A stretch of DNA of 60,112 bases from an uncultured Gammaproteobacteria bacterium. GTDB lineage: Bacteria > Pseudomonadota > Gammaproteobacteria > CAKMZV01. Shown piece after piece: positions 18,449 to 26,999 of this stretch. The translations under genes were made by a program, and so were the position numbers. The stretch is from contig CAKMZV010000011.1 in NCBI GenBank assembly GCA_929200535.1, forward strand, positions 1 through 60,112. The letters run 5' to 3'. The notes under the pieces were generated by a model that did not search any database, had not been told where the DNA came from, and saw nothing but the letters and a program-made list of their open reading frames with translations. Numbering within the stretch: the first letter of the stretch is position 1; each line of letters opens with the position of its first letter.

Positions 18449-20901
18449 TGCAATTCTTTCCAAAAGCGTTTTTTTGTTTGGGCATCTATTGGGCTTGGTA
18501 AATCTAACATAAAGGCGTGATTGTATTCGTATAATAAGCTGTTATTATTAAATTTTTCCTGATGATAATTATCCTCATCTCCACCAGCATCAATAAAAAA
18601 AGCAAAGCTACTACCACCATGATAATCATTGCGTGGAGCTTGTAATTGATTTTTTTCTATATGGTAATTATCCTTGCCAGCAGAGTCAAGAAAAACGCTA
18701 TGTCCATTATGAGCGGCGACCCCAATACTAAATCCACGAGCCGTTTGACGATAAGAATCATTGCCTTTTTTATCCCAAAAGGCGGCTAAGGCAAGATCCC
18801 AAGCACTACCAAGCAAGGCAATATGATTACCCGAATAATGATCATTTCCACCATCCTCTATAAATACCCCTGCCGCTGAGTGAGCACTGGCACCAATGCC
18901 ATATCTTGAGGCAGCGTAAGTATCGTCCTGCTCGCCTAAGTCACGCAGAATGCCAAGGGCGAAAAAATATCCTGTTCCTTGGGCAAAATTTCCTGCTTCA
19001 TAAATATCTTTTCCTTGCTGATCGATGAGCACCCCAGTGCCACCCGGTGCGTATCCACGAAAACCAACGCCAAAACCTTGACTTGAGGATTGGAAATTGC
19101 CGATAGTATTGTAACTTGAGCGACCCTCTCCAAGTGCATGATAGCGATCATCCCCTTGTTTTTCTAATAATAAGCCAATTCCACCAACACCCCCAACGCC
19201 CTGAGCGTAACGCCATGCGTGATAGCGATCATCGCCATTGCCATCGTGCAACAATCCGACTCCCCAAAACCCTACGCCTTGAGCAAATCGCTGTCCCCAA
19301 TAATGATCATCTCCTTGCTCGTCATAGAGCAGTGCAACCCCACCAATAGCGACTGCCTGTGCATAATAACTTCCGACATAGCGATCATTGCCTTGATAAT
19401 CAAAGAGCAAACTAACGCCCAATAAGGTAGCCGCTTGTGCATAGGGTAAGGCAGAGCTATAAAAATCATCTCCGGCTTGATCAACCAGTAAATTAATAGG
19501 CGTTTTTTGAGGGTTATTTGCTCCATAATATTTATCATTCCCCCCAAGATCAATAATCACAGCAGCAGGCTGAGTATAAATATTATTTTCTTCAGAGCCA
19601 ATAATAACTCTCCCGTAAGTGCTTTCATATTGGGTAATGACTGAATTAAGGGTGCGTGTATTTTTAGTATTGTGCTTTTCAGATAGCCATTTTTTTGAAT
19701 GTTTATTCAGCTGGCTAAGCCACTTTTTATCGGTGAGTTGCAATAGATACGAAGTCGCTGTAAAAAAAGCACTTAAATCTACTTTTTGTAAAAATTCTAA
19801 TAACTCGCGGTTTTGCTTATCCGCAGCAGTATTATCCTTATCATCTCCCTGATGGATATAAAAGGAATTGGCGAATCTCCCCATTAATTGAGGTAACTCT
19901 TGTTTGAGTTTTGCAATTTCTTCGTCTTGCAATTTGGCAAAAGCCTTTTTATGGGCTTGATGTGTCTTCTCTAAAATTTGATTGATAAAATCAGTATGTT
20001 CGTGTAACTTATCAGAAAGAGGGAAGGTTAATTTTTTGAAAGTGTTTTGCGGTAAGTTACTATCAAGTTGTTTTGACAGTAGCTTTAAAAGTGATCGATG
20101 TCCCTTTTCGCTCTGTGTAATAATCTGATCCGTTTGATGTTGTGTTACTGGTAATAAATCAAAAGGCGAGCGATGTAAGTATTGAAAACGTTTATGGATA
20201 AAACGACTTTGTATCTTTTCATCCTCTTCATAGCGTCCTAATAAATCCGCATAATCGGCACTTAAATTAAATGTGCTAATCAACTCTTGCGGTAAACCAT
20301 AAAGCGGATTTTCCAAATTAATAGCATCCTCCTTCCCATTTAACAACCCCTTAAATAGAGTTTTTTGCTCAGGTAATTCAATATCATCCTGACGTTTACC
20401 AAGCGTGATAACCTTATCGATTTTTTCTGCCTTATGCGCAATGCGTAAATTTTTATCAAGATTCTTTTTAGGATGCTGTAAATAAGATAGCCATTGCTTT
20501 TGTGTGGCTGGGGTTAACGTTTGGGTGGAATCTCCAATATAACTTGTGTAGCGAATCAAACTAATGCGTAATTCATCACCCACCCTTTTGTGCATTTTAA
20601 GATAATCCCTCAAGGCACTCGCTCGACTACTCGTACTAATAGCATCCAAATGATTACCATCCCAAGATAATAAAATATCCCCCACCTTTATCCCTCCCTT
20701 AAAAGCGGCAGAATTTGGCAAGATAAACGAAACTCTATACGCCCAACGAGGGGAGGCGCCTTCTTCCTTACGCTCAATAAGATGATGAGCAATGCCAATC
20801 AACGCCTTGCCATCGCCACGAGTTTTTTTTGTGCTTTCTTTAGCGAACCCATTGACTGCAAAACACAATAATAGTAGTAACCAAAAAGATTTTTTTATCA
20901 T
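18445..20901 (-). CDS. Exported PDZ protein with about twelve GDDxY repeats
   Basis: 818 residues with a signal peptide (residues 1-20). A PDZ domain spans about 30-116 (ALIGIAHHL to ELRISLIR, with NSAAFKGGIKVGDILLSWDG). A helical, charged middle region (about 220-430) follows. From about 445 to 790 there are roughly twelve copies of a 26-31 residue unit, D-x-x-G-D/N-D-x-Y then aromatic-AQG-x-G-x-x-G-x-G-x-L. They resemble Asp/Gly-rich calcium-binding turns but are not the RTX nonapeptide. Probably periplasmic or surface-exposed. The function is unknown. It lies between rluD (2 bp) and coaE (4 bp overlap), an odd operon position for such a protein. Confidence 0.75.
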   Translation of the reverse strand: MIKKSFWLLLLLCFAVNGFAKESTKKTRGDGKALIGIAHHLIERKEEGASPRWAYRVSFILPNSAAFKGGIKVGDILLSWDGNHLDAISTSSRASALRDYLKMHKRVGDELRISLIRYTSYIGDSTQTLTPATQKQWLSYLQHPKKNLDKNLRIAHKAEKIDKVITLGKRQDDIELPEQKTLFKGLLNGKEDAINLENPLYGLPQELISTFNLSADYADLLGRYEEDEKIQSRFIHKRFQYLHRSPFDLLPVTQHQTDQIITQSEKGHRSLLKLLSKQLDSNLPQNTFKKLTFPLSDKLHEHTDFINQILEKTHQAHKKAFAKLQDEEIAKLKQELPQLMGRFANSFYIHQGDDKDNTAADKQNRELLEFLQKVDLSAFFTATSYLLQLTDKKWLSQLNKHSKKWLSEKHNTKNTRTLNSVITQYESTYGRVIIGSEENNIYTQPAAVIIDLGGNDKYYGANNPQKTPINLLVDQAGDDFYSSALPYAQAATLLGVSLLFDYQGNDRYVGSYYAQAVAIGGVALLYDEQGDDHYWGQRFAQGVGFWGVGLLHDGNGDDRYHAWRYAQGVGGVGGIGLLLEKQGDDRYHALGEGRSSYNTIGNFQSSSQGFGVGFRGYAPGGTGVLIDQQGKDIYEAGNFAQGTGYFFALGILRDLGEQDDTYAASRYGIGASAHSAAGVFIEDGGNDHYSGNHIALLGSAWDLALAAFWDKKGNDSYRQTARGFSIGVAAHNGHSVFLDSAGKDNYHIEKNQLQAPRNDYHGGSSFAFFIDAGGDEDNYHQEKFNNNSLLYEYNHAFMLDLPSPIDAQTKKRFWKELQ

Positions 20902-20903
20902 AA

Positions 20904-21854
20904 CTAATGGGTTTTTAAATCCTCAGCCAAGCAATCAGTAACCTCTTGTAACTCACTTGGAAGAGGGGACTTAAATTCTACCATCGCTCCCTCACTCGGA
21001 TGGGTTAACTGTAAATAATGTGCATGCAGTGCTTGACGTTTTAACTGCTGCAATAAGGTAATTGTCTCAGGGAGCATATTCGGTGCTAATAATACTCGTT
21101 TATTATAAACAGTATCACCAACAATCGGATAACCCAAGTGGCTTAAATGAACTCGTATTTGATGAGTTCTACCAGTCGATAAAGTCGCCTCTAATAAACT
21201 ATGTTTGCGATACTTTTTAACAATTGTAAAATCCGTGTGGGCATCCCTCCCTCCGTGATCTAAAACAGCCATTTTAATCCGCTGGGTAGGGTGTCTGCCA
21301 ATTGCCTTTGAACAACTAAAAGACGTAATCGGCACATTACTAACCACCGCAAGATACCGCCGCTTAATCGCCCGATTCTGCAACCCCCTAACTAATGACG
21401 TCTGAGCAGTCATATTTTTCGCAATTACCATCAAACCCGAAGTCAGCTTATCCAAACGATGAACAATCCCCGCCCTCGGCAATTGTGAAAAACAAGAAGA
21501 ATGATTTAACAACGCATTTAATAACGTATTATTCGGCTGCCCAGCTCCCGGATGAACCGTCAGCCCAGCCGGTTTATTAATAATCAGAATATCCTCATCC
21601 TCATACACAATATCCAAAGCAATCGCCTCAGACTTATCCTCAACCTGCTTTTCCTCAGGCACACAAACCGCAATCTCCTGCTCACCCTGCACAGCATATC
21701 GAGGAATCCTCGGCTCACCATCAACCAACACCTTCCCCCCCTTAATCCATTTACTCAACTGCGATCGAGAATACTCCGGCAAAAGCTCCGCCAACACCAC
21801 ATCCAAACGTTGACTATCACTCTCCAAAGGAACGGTTAGATTAAATTTTTTCAT
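20904..21854 (-). CDS. rluD: 23S rRNA pseudouridine synthase, RluD type
   Basis: Converts uridines of helix 69 of 23S rRNA to pseudouridine in large-subunit maturation. The 316 residues show an S4-like RNA-binding domain (about 15-65, RLDVVLAELLPEYSRSQLSKW) and the RluA/RluD catalytic core with GIVHRLDKLTSGLMVIAK containing the catalytic aspartate, and ATLSTGRTHQIRVHLSH. Length and the S4 domain favour RluD over RluA. The integron integrase gene ends 16 bp upstream on the same strand, so the integron sits directly at the 5' side of this housekeeping operon. Confidence 0.93.
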   Translation of the reverse strand: MKKFNLTVPLESDSQRLDVVLAELLPEYSRSQLSKWIKGGKVLVDGEPRIPRYAVQGEQEIAVCVPEEKQVEDKSEAIALDIVYEDEDILIINKPAGLTVHPGAGQPNNTLLNALLNHSSCFSQLPRAGIVHRLDKLTSGLMVIAKNMTAQTSLVRGLQNRAIKRRYLAVVSNVPITSFSCSKAIGRHPTQRIKMAVLDHGGRDAHTDFTIVKKYRKHSLLEATLSTGRTHQIRVHLSHLGYPIVGDTVYNKRVLLAPNMLPETITLLQQLKRQALHAHYLQLTHPSEGAMVEFKSPLPSELQEVTDCLAEDLKTH

Positions 21855-21870
21855 TCTTAAGCTTGGCTTA

Positions 21871-22839
21871 TTACAAATTATCCAAAGGGCTTTTTAAACT
21901 CTCCTGACTCAACCCTTTAACGATATGCGTATAAATCATCGTGGTTTGTAAGCTACTATGCCCAAGCAACTCTTGAATAGTGCGAATATCAATACCGTTT
22001 TGCAACAAATGCGTGGCAAAGCTATGGCGAAACGTATGAGCGGTGATTTTTTTAGGAATTCGACTTTTTTGCACAGCCGCCTTGATATTCTTACTAAAAG
22101 TTGTTTCCAAAATATGATAGCGAATTTGTTTGCCTGATCGTGGGTCAGTTGAAATTTTTTTCATCGGAAATAAATACTGCCATATAAATTCCCTATTGGC
22201 ATTTGTATATTTACGCTCTAAACCAAAAGGCAAATTAACATACCCAAATCCATCTTCTAAATCTTGCAAATGGATACTCTTAACCTGTTTGATATGAATG
22301 TGCAAATCCTCCACCGTTTTTTGTGGCAAAGGCACCACTCGATCACGCTGGCTTTTGCTATCAAAAATCACCACATTATTAAAACCAAAATCAATATCCT
22401 TAACCCGTAATCGTAATAATTCATTCATTCGTAAACCACACCCATAAAGCAACATCAGCATCAACTTATAAATACCAGACATATAAAACAAAACCTCTTT
22501 AACCTCATCCTGCGTTAAGACCACAGGAACATACACCTTCTCCTTTGCTCGAATTGCTTGAATATTTTCATCTTTAAGAGAAACTCCAAGCACCTGATTA
22601 TACAAAAATAACAAGGCATTAAATGCCTGATTTTGAGTCGCTGGAGCCACCTTCCTCTCCACCGCAAGATGCGATAAAAACTGCTCAATCTCAGCCTTAC
22701 CCATCTCATTCGGATGCCGCTTATTGTGAAATAAAACATAACGGCGAACCCACCCAAGATAACTCTTCTCCGTGCGATAGCTATAGCCCTTAACACGAAT
22801 CTTATCAACCACCCTATCTAATAATTTTTTCTCTGCCAT
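21871..22839 (-). CDS. intI: Integron integrase
   Basis: A tyrosine recombinase that moves gene cassettes between attI and attC. Starting from ATG at 22839, the 322 residues carry R137, H268, R271, H294 and nucleophile Y303. These are each nine lower than R146, H277, R280, H303 and Y312 of IntI1. The IntI-specific insert that holds extrahelical attC bases is present (about 195-245: [22 protein letters not shown]). An upstream TTG start at 22878 would add a hydrophobic tail, so the ATG is preferred. It is read away from the cassette array, as usual. All catalytic residues are intact, so it may be active. Confidence 0.95.
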   Translation of the reverse strand: MAEKKLLDRVVDKIRVKGYSYRTEKSYLGWVRRYVLFHNKRHPNEMGKAEIEQFLSHLAVERKVAPATQNQAFNALLFLYNQVLGVSLKDENIQAIRAKEKVYVPVVLTQDEVKEVLFYMSGIYKLMLMLLYGCGLRMNELLRLRVKDIDFGFNNVVIFDSKSQRDRVVPLPQKTVEDLHIHIKQVKSIHLQDLEDGFGYVNLPFGLERKYTNANREFIWQYLFPMKKISTDPRSGKQIRYHILETTFSKNIKAAVQKSRIPKKITAHTFRHSFATHLLQNGIDIRTIQELLGHSSLQTTMIYTHIVKGLSQESLKSPLDNL

Positions 22840-22927
22840 AATAATAATTATTATAGGAAATAAAATCAAAAATAACAAATATCAAACTAAATATACGCTT
22901 TTTATAAACAAAAAAAATCATAAAAGC

Positions 22928-22971
22928 AAAACTTATTATGCTATAATTGAGGGTTTAATAAATAGTTAGGT
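22928..22971 (+). other. attI-like site 1, beside intact intI
   Basis: Located between intI and the first cassette. The core GTTAGGT at 22965-22971 fits GTTRRRY, the insertion point of cassettes. The preceding ATAATTGAGGGTTTAATAAA block recurs at three other places in the window, marking it as part of the integron platform rather than of one cassette. Exact boundaries need experimental definition. Confidence 0.7.
22942..22947 (+). promoter_or_regulatory. Putative cassette promoter (Pc) -10 box
   Basis: TATAAT lies 18 bp before the attI core and reads toward the array. No good -35 is seen. The surrounding segment is repeated almost exactly at 41941 and in weaker form at 27245 (TACAAT), which supports a conserved function as cassette promoter. 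Confidence 0.55.
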
Positions 22972-22993
22972 TTAATACTGGAGGAGATAGTTT

Positions 22994-23413
22994 ATGCGTA
23001 CAATAGTTTCTTTATTTATATTTGTTTTTTTTCTCTTAGGATGTTCGAAAGATGAGCCAAAAATTTCAAATAGATGGTACACACAGCCACAAGTGGCTAT
23101 CGGTCAAAAAGTATTTCAAAATAATTGTGCTGCGTGCCATGGATATAATGCACAAGCTACTGTTAACTGGAAAAAGCCTCTTAATGATGGTTCTTATCCA
23201 CCACCACCATTGAATGGCACCGCGCATACTTGGCATCACCCAATGGGTGTTTTGAAAAGAACCATAAGAAAAGGTGGTGCTCCTTTAGGAGGAAAAATGC
23301 CGCCCTTTGAAGATAAATTATCTGAAGAGGAGATCGAGGCGGTTATTGCATACTTTCAAAGCAAATGGGAATCAGAAATTTATGAAGTTTGGAAAAATAA
23401 AATTAATAAATAG
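22994..23413 (+). CDS. Cytochrome c lipoprotein (first cassette)
   Basis: 139 residues with a lipoprotein signal (FFLLGC, Cys17). A single haem-binding CAACH motif follows at about residues 48-52, with an axial-ligand candidate in GGKMPPF near residue 99. The fold is a small class I cytochrome c anchored to a membrane by lipid. It would pass electrons in the periplasm, with partner unknown. It has a strong GGAGG Shine-Dalgarno. It is the first cassette after attI and ends at the 57-bp attC at 23429, so it should be the best expressed cassette from Pc. Respiratory proteins are unusual cassette cargo. Confidence 0.85.
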   Translation: MRTIVSLFIFVFFLLGCSKDEPKISNRWYTQPQVAIGQKVFQNNCAACHGYNAQATVNWKKPLNDGSYPPPPLNGTAHTWHHPMGVLKRTIRKGGAPLGGKMPPFEDKLSEEEIEAVIAYFQSKWESEIYEVWKNKINK

Positions 23414-23428
23414 ACTAGTAAATAGCCA

Positions 23429-23485
23429 ACCTAACAAAACACTCCACCTGACCGCTAACGCGGCAGGTGAGTCTGGGCGTTAGCC
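23429..23485 (+). other. attC site 1 (57 bp)
   Basis: Inverse core ACCTAAC and core GTTAGCC enclose a strong palindrome (CCACCTG ... CAGGTG), the folded-hairpin architecture of an attC site. It separates the cytochrome and 180-residue cassettes. Confidence 0.85.
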
Positions 23486-23501
23486 AGACTTCAATAATTA
23501 T

Positions 23502-24044
23502 ATGAGCTTTAAGTGCCAATTACTCCAAGCGATGGGTAGAGATGCATTGATTCGTATTGAGCGTAGCAATTTGGAGGATGGTTCAATCGAAGGCTATGTA
23601 GTTGCTCTTGGTCCAGATTTCTTCCTTATGGAGGTGATTGATGATTCCATCCGAATGGATGGGCATTATTGCTTGCGCTATCAAGATATCACTGATTGTG
23701 AAAACCCTTGTTCGAGAATGGGCTTTGTAGAAAATGTCCTTCAGTTGCGGGGGATTGAGAGAGCGGAGAAGCCAGAAGTCGATCTGTCTTCCATTGAGGC
23801 AATAGTTCAATCAGTTGGTACTAGTCAGTCCATTATTACGATTCATCCTGAGGAGACCGATCCAGGAACTTGTTTCATCGGGAAATACGGAGGAATGGAG
23901 AACGGGTTCTTGAGTCTCCTTGAGCTCACTACTGATGGTAAATGGAGTGAAGAGCCTGGTAAATATGCGATTGAGGAAATCACTAGGGTTGACTTCGGTG
24001 GAGCTTATGAGGGAGCTCTGTTGCTGGTAGCTAATGCTGGCTAA
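23502..24044 (+). CDS. Hypothetical cassette protein with two similar halves
   Basis: 180 residues, no family recognised. The protein seems to be built of two related beta-rich halves. Residues about 14-68 (RDALIRIER to YQDITDCEN) and about 105-172 (SIITIHPEE to EITRVDFGG) share a pattern of a strand, a glycine turn, F-L-x-x-E/L and a closing tyrosine-x-x-x-x-IT. That pattern resembles small SH3/Sm-like barrels. No signal peptide, so cytoplasmic. The stop codon overlaps the following attC, typical for a gene cassette. Base composition is richer in G+C than its neighbours. Confidence 0.65.
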   Translation: MSFKCQLLQAMGRDALIRIERSNLEDGSIEGYVVALGPDFFLMEVIDDSIRMDGHYCLRYQDITDCENPCSRMGFVENVLQLRGIERAEKPEVDLSSIEAIVQSVGTSQSIITIHPEETDPGTCFIGKYGGMENGFLSLLELTTDGKWSEEPGKYAIEEITRVDFGGAYEGALLLVANAG

Positions 24045-24089
24045 CCAGGCGTTGCAGCGGACGTGCTTCGTGCACGGCTGGGGTTAATG
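24039..24089 (+). other. attC site 2 (51 bp)
   Basis: GGCTAAC at 24039 and GTTAATG at 24083 bracket CGTGCTTCGTGCACG, a compact hairpin. The inverse core overlaps the stop codon of the preceding gene. Confidence 0.75.
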
Positions 24090-24130
24090 GGACTGCGAAT
24101 TGTCATCCACTTGTATCCCGAACAAGCACG

Positions 24131-24209
24131 GGCTAACAAGCGGATTAAACGGACAGTCTTATAAAAATACATTTTTAACGACTGTCGCTTATCCGCAGTC
24201 CCGTTATAT
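24131..24209 (+). other. attC site 3 (79 bp)
   Basis: GGCTAAC at 24131 and GTTATAT at 24203, with GCGGATTAAACGGACAGTC paired to GACTGTCGCTTATCCGC. Together with attC 2 it bounds about 40 bp without a gene (24090-24130), an empty mini-cassette or the 5' part of a longer degenerate site. A close relative of this attC is at 31515. Confidence 0.8.
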
Positions 24210-24215
24210 TTCAAA

Positions 24216-25196
24216 ATGAAAAACTCACTCTTAGCCCACATCGCCAGTCATTTCATATCCGAGTATGAAAATGTTGCAAATAGCAGTATCGCATACCTAT
24301 TAAATCATTATTCTGCTGCAAGAAAAGCACTACAAGCTATTTCACTTTTGGATGATGTGCCTCAGTGTTTTGTTACTGAATTAGTAACAAAATCTAACGG
24401 TAGACCAGATGTGACAGGACTTAATGAAGAAGGCGATAAACAAGTCATCATCGAAGGAAAGTTTTGGGCCAATTTGACAGATAATCAACCTACAAACTAC
24501 CTAAAAGAGTTAGCAAAAAACGGAAGAGTTATCTTTCTGACTCCACATGCGAGGATTGAATCGTTAAAAATAGAGCTAAGAAAACGAGCAGGGCAAGATT
24601 TTGGAAAAATTATAATTTGTTCTTGGAGTAATTTTCTAAAACAAATTGAAACGGAAAATAACAAAAATAGCATTCCTCAATTAACATCGGATTTATTCCA
24701 AATCAAAGAGTTATGCCAAAAAATGGATACAGATGGCATGCCTCCTTTGAGTAACTCCGATTTAGATTCTATGAATGGCAAAAGATTGACATATTTTGCT
24801 GATATTATAGATGAATGTAACCAAGTGTTGAGACAATGGAAGTATGCAGATTTTAAAGGAGTGAAAACCGTTAGCACTAAATATGGTCATGGATTTTATT
24901 TTCGAGCTTATCATTTTGGTTGCTTCTTGGGCTTTGATTGTAAAAGGTGGTACAGAGGAATAAGCAAAACACCTTTTTGGTTGGTTATTGCAGATTATGA
25001 TTTTAAAGAATCTATGAAAATTAATAATGCTTTAAAATCAATTGAGTTAGAAAAAGTAGAAGATGATGAAACAGACCACTATAAAACCAAACTTGCATTA
25101 GTATTGCAATCAGGCATGGATAAAGAACAGGCAATCAATGAAATTGTCAACCAAACACAAAGCATTTTAGGGTTTCTCAATGAAAAAGTTACCTGA
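24216..25196 (+). CDS. PD-(D/E)XK nuclease-like protein (cassette)
   Basis: 326 residues, cytoplasmic. Residues 63-82 contain RPDVTG (D65) and VIIEGKF (E80, K82), followed by NQPTNYL. That is the P-D...E-x-K metal site of restriction-endonuclease-like nucleases of the PDDEXK_4 type. An acidic E55 also precedes it. The remaining 240 residues have no recognised motif, but the C-terminal third has an aromatic pattern (GHGFYFRAYHFGCFLGFDCKRW) that may be a specificity or ligand-binding domain. Similar stand-alone nucleases occur in defence islands, so a phage-defence role is a reasonable guess. It starts 6 bp after the attC 3 core; no attC follows it. Confidence 0.7.
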   Translation: MKNSLLAHIASHFISEYENVANSSIAYLLNHYSAARKALQAISLLDDVPQCFVTELVTKSNGRPDVTGLNEEGDKQVIIEGKFWANLTDNQPTNYLKELAKNGRVIFLTPHARIESLKIELRKRAGQDFGKIIICSWSNFLKQIETENNKNSIPQLTSDLFQIKELCQKMDTDGMPPLSNSDLDSMNGKRLTYFADIIDECNQVLRQWKYADFKGVKTVSTKYGHGFYFRAYHFGCFLGFDCKRWYRGISKTPFWLVIADYDFKESMKINNALKSIELEKVEDDETDHYKTKLALVLQSGMDKEQAINEIVNQTQSILGFLNEKVT

Positions 25197-25198
25197 GC

Positions 25199-25312
25199 AC
25201 CTATTTTTATGGTATGATTTTCATTTTTTATTATCAAGAAGATAATCGTAATGCCCCATATACCAAGAAGAAAAACTCAAGATGAAATCTATGAGAAAAG
25301 TAGCATGTCTCC
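25199..25312. repeat. AGGCTACTTTT hairpin element 1
   Basis: Shares TATGGTATGATTTTCATTTT and an internal ATGCCCCATATACCAAGAAG block with the copies at 27090 and 46131. The right end GAAAAGTAGCATGTCTCC pairs imperfectly with the eroded left end. No transposase. It lies between the nuclease gene and the TetR gene. Confidence 0.75.
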
Positions 25313-25319
25313 ATTATCA

Positions 25320-25901
25320 CTATTTTATCTTTTCTGCTATCTGGCATATCATTTCCACATGCGATTCGAGCCAATCTGAGTCAGTATTGGCACCTAAATT
25401 AAATTTCCTAAAATACGGCACTGCAATTGCTAATTCAACTAATTGCCGAATCTGAACATTGGGACGCAGTTCGCCTCTAAATTCAGCTTCAATAAATAGT
25501 TCTTCCACAAAGCCCATTCGTTCTTCCATAAAATTATTCATCACCTTACGAATTTCTTTATCGGTGGCAGCTACTGAAATAACTTGCGGAGCAATTTGCC
25601 CCCAAGCAGTTTCATTGAGTGCAGTTAATAAAGTGCTTAAAAGCCATCTCAAATCAGCACGTAATTCTCCCTTTTTAATCTGATTGATTTTTTCAGGAAT
25701 TGCTGCTCGTTTGAATGCATCATTTCGTAGTTGGTGAATCTCAGGCCAATGACGATATAAAGTACTGCGAGAAATTCCTGTCTGTTTGCTAATATTAGCA
25801 TGAGTAACCGCCAGTACACCTTCTTTTTGTAAGATTTCAATCGCTTTTTCAAGGGCGTGATTGCGTGTTTCACTTTTTCTGGGATCTTCTTTAATTGCCA
25901 T
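25320..25901 (-). CDS. TetR family transcriptional regulator
   Basis: 193 residues. The N-terminal helix-turn-helix spans about 15-58 (HALEKAIEILQKEGVLAVTHANISKQTGISRSTLYRHWPEI), the TetR DNA-binding signature. The C-terminal two thirds form the usual ligand-binding and dimer domain. It is divergently transcribed from the SnoaL-like gene at 26066, and palindromic operator candidates lie between them. This is the typical layout for a repressor controlling its neighbour and itself. The opposite orientation to the cassettes around it and the absence of attC sites suggest that this pair came as a separate insertion. Confidence 0.9.
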   Translation of the reverse strand: MAIKEDPRKSETRNHALEKAIEILQKEGVLAVTHANISKQTGISRSTLYRHWPEIHQLRNDAFKRAAIPEKINQIKKGELRADLRWLLSTLLTALNETAWGQIAPQVISVAATDKEIRKVMNNFMEERMGFVEELFIEAEFRGELRPNVQIRQLVELAIAVPYFRKFNLGANTDSDWLESHVEMICQIAEKIK

Positions 25902-25915
25902 TTTAATATTTTTTT

Positions 25916-25950
25916 AGTACAATTTGTAGCTTTGCAGTACAAATTGTACT
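25916..25950. promoter_or_regulatory. Likely TetR operators
   Basis: AGTACAAATTGTACT at 25936-25950 is a perfect 15-bp palindrome around a central A. A second, weaker copy (AGTACAATTTGTAG) is at 25916-25929. They lie just upstream of the TetR gene and 116 bp before the divergent SnoaL gene, as expected for an autoregulating repressor. Confidence 0.7.
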
Positions 25951-26065
25951 ACAATTGAAAATGTATAAGTTTTATTCCTTATACAGTTGAAAGTCAGTTT
26001 CTTAATAAACGTGCTCGTTTAACCGAAACAACTTTTTATTATTAACTATAAATTATCATAACAAA

Positions 26066-26959
26066 ATGTTTAAAATAAGTAAAATATTCGCAATTGTATT
26101 AATTTTTTCTACAACATTGGTATCAGCAGGTCCTGGAGATAAAGAAAAAGTTCAAAAATTCTATGATTTTCTAAGCAACCCAGGCTCCTCTGCTGCTGCA
26201 AAAGCATTCACCCAAGCTACGCATGATGATTGGCAGAGTATAGGAAACTACTCTGGTAAAAATAAATCACGTGATGCATTTATCGGGCAATTGAAAGGTT
26301 TTTCAAAATTAATTCCTGATTTAAAATGGGCAGTAGAATCAATGCATAGAGATGGCAAATCTATCGTAGTCAGAAGCCGTGCAACAGGAACCCCAAAAGG
26401 ACCATTCTTCGGTGTTGATGGTCAAGGGCGCAGTTTTGATATCATGACCATTGATATTCATGAATTAAAAAACGGCCTCATTCAACACACTTACCATGTA
26501 GAAGACTGGAGCACTGCCTTACGTCAACTAAAAGGAAAAAATTCAAAACAACAACAAGGAAAACAATCACTAAAAGTTGTGCAAGAATTTATGGGAGCAA
26601 TGGGAAGTGGCGATATGAAAAAAATGACTGCCCTGATGTCTGATGATATGGTATGGCTTAACGAAGGAGATTCTAATATGCCGTGGATTGGTCCATGGAA
26701 AGGGAAAGATGAAATCCTTGGATTTTTAAAAGTTTTTTCTAAAAACGTCAAAACAGTTCTATGGAAAAATGAAGATATGATTGCCTCAGGAGATACCGTT
26801 GCAGGATTTGGAAAAATGAAATTACTAACGACAAAATCAGGAAAAACAACCGATGAGTTTACTTTTGCTCTCCGAGTTAAAGTGCGTGATGGAAAAGTCA
26901 TTCTATGGAATTGGTTTGAAGACTCCCTTGCCGTCAGCAATGCCTATAACGGCAAATAA
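26066..26959 (+). CDS. Exported protein with two SnoaL-like (NTF2-fold) domains
   Basis: 297 residues with a signal peptide cleaved near VSAG (residue 21). Two SnoaL/NTF2-type domains follow. Residues about 27-150 (VQKFYDFLSNPG, FIGQLKGFSKLIPDLKW, DIHELKNGLIQHTYHVEDW) resemble the ester-cyclase type. Residues about 168-290 (VVQEFMGAMGSGDMKKMTALMSDDMVW, KGKDEILGFL) resemble the polyketide-cyclase-like type. Each has the closing WNWFED or HVEDW strand. Such domains bind small hydrophobic molecules and some are enzymes, but the substrate here is unknown. Divergent from the TetR gene and followed by a strong hairpin terminator. Confidence 0.8.
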   Translation: MFKISKIFAIVLIFSTTLVSAGPGDKEKVQKFYDFLSNPGSSAAAKAFTQATHDDWQSIGNYSGKNKSRDAFIGQLKGFSKLIPDLKWAVESMHRDGKSIVVRSRATGTPKGPFFGVDGQGRSFDIMTIDIHELKNGLIQHTYHVEDWSTALRQLKGKNSKQQQGKQSLKVVQEFMGAMGSGDMKKMTALMSDDMVWLNEGDSNMPWIGPWKGKDEILGFLKVFSKNVKTVLWKNEDMIASGDTVAGFGKMKLLTTKSGKTTDEFTFALRVKVRDGKVILWNWFEDSLAVSNAYNGK

Positions 26960-26999
26960 AAAGTTCACTTTATAAACACTCCTTTATAAATTTGAAATT

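Noticed and set aside
19116-19553. Several frames inside the GDDxY repeats
   Set aside because: Repeated DNA produces open shadow frames; the real frame has the signal peptide, PDZ domain and repeat periodicity.
25251-25334. Short ORF starting MPHIPRRKTQDEIYEKSS within hairpin element 1
   Set aside because: The same ATG occurs in element 2, but the frames do not remain open or alike; it is repeat sequence, not a transposase start.
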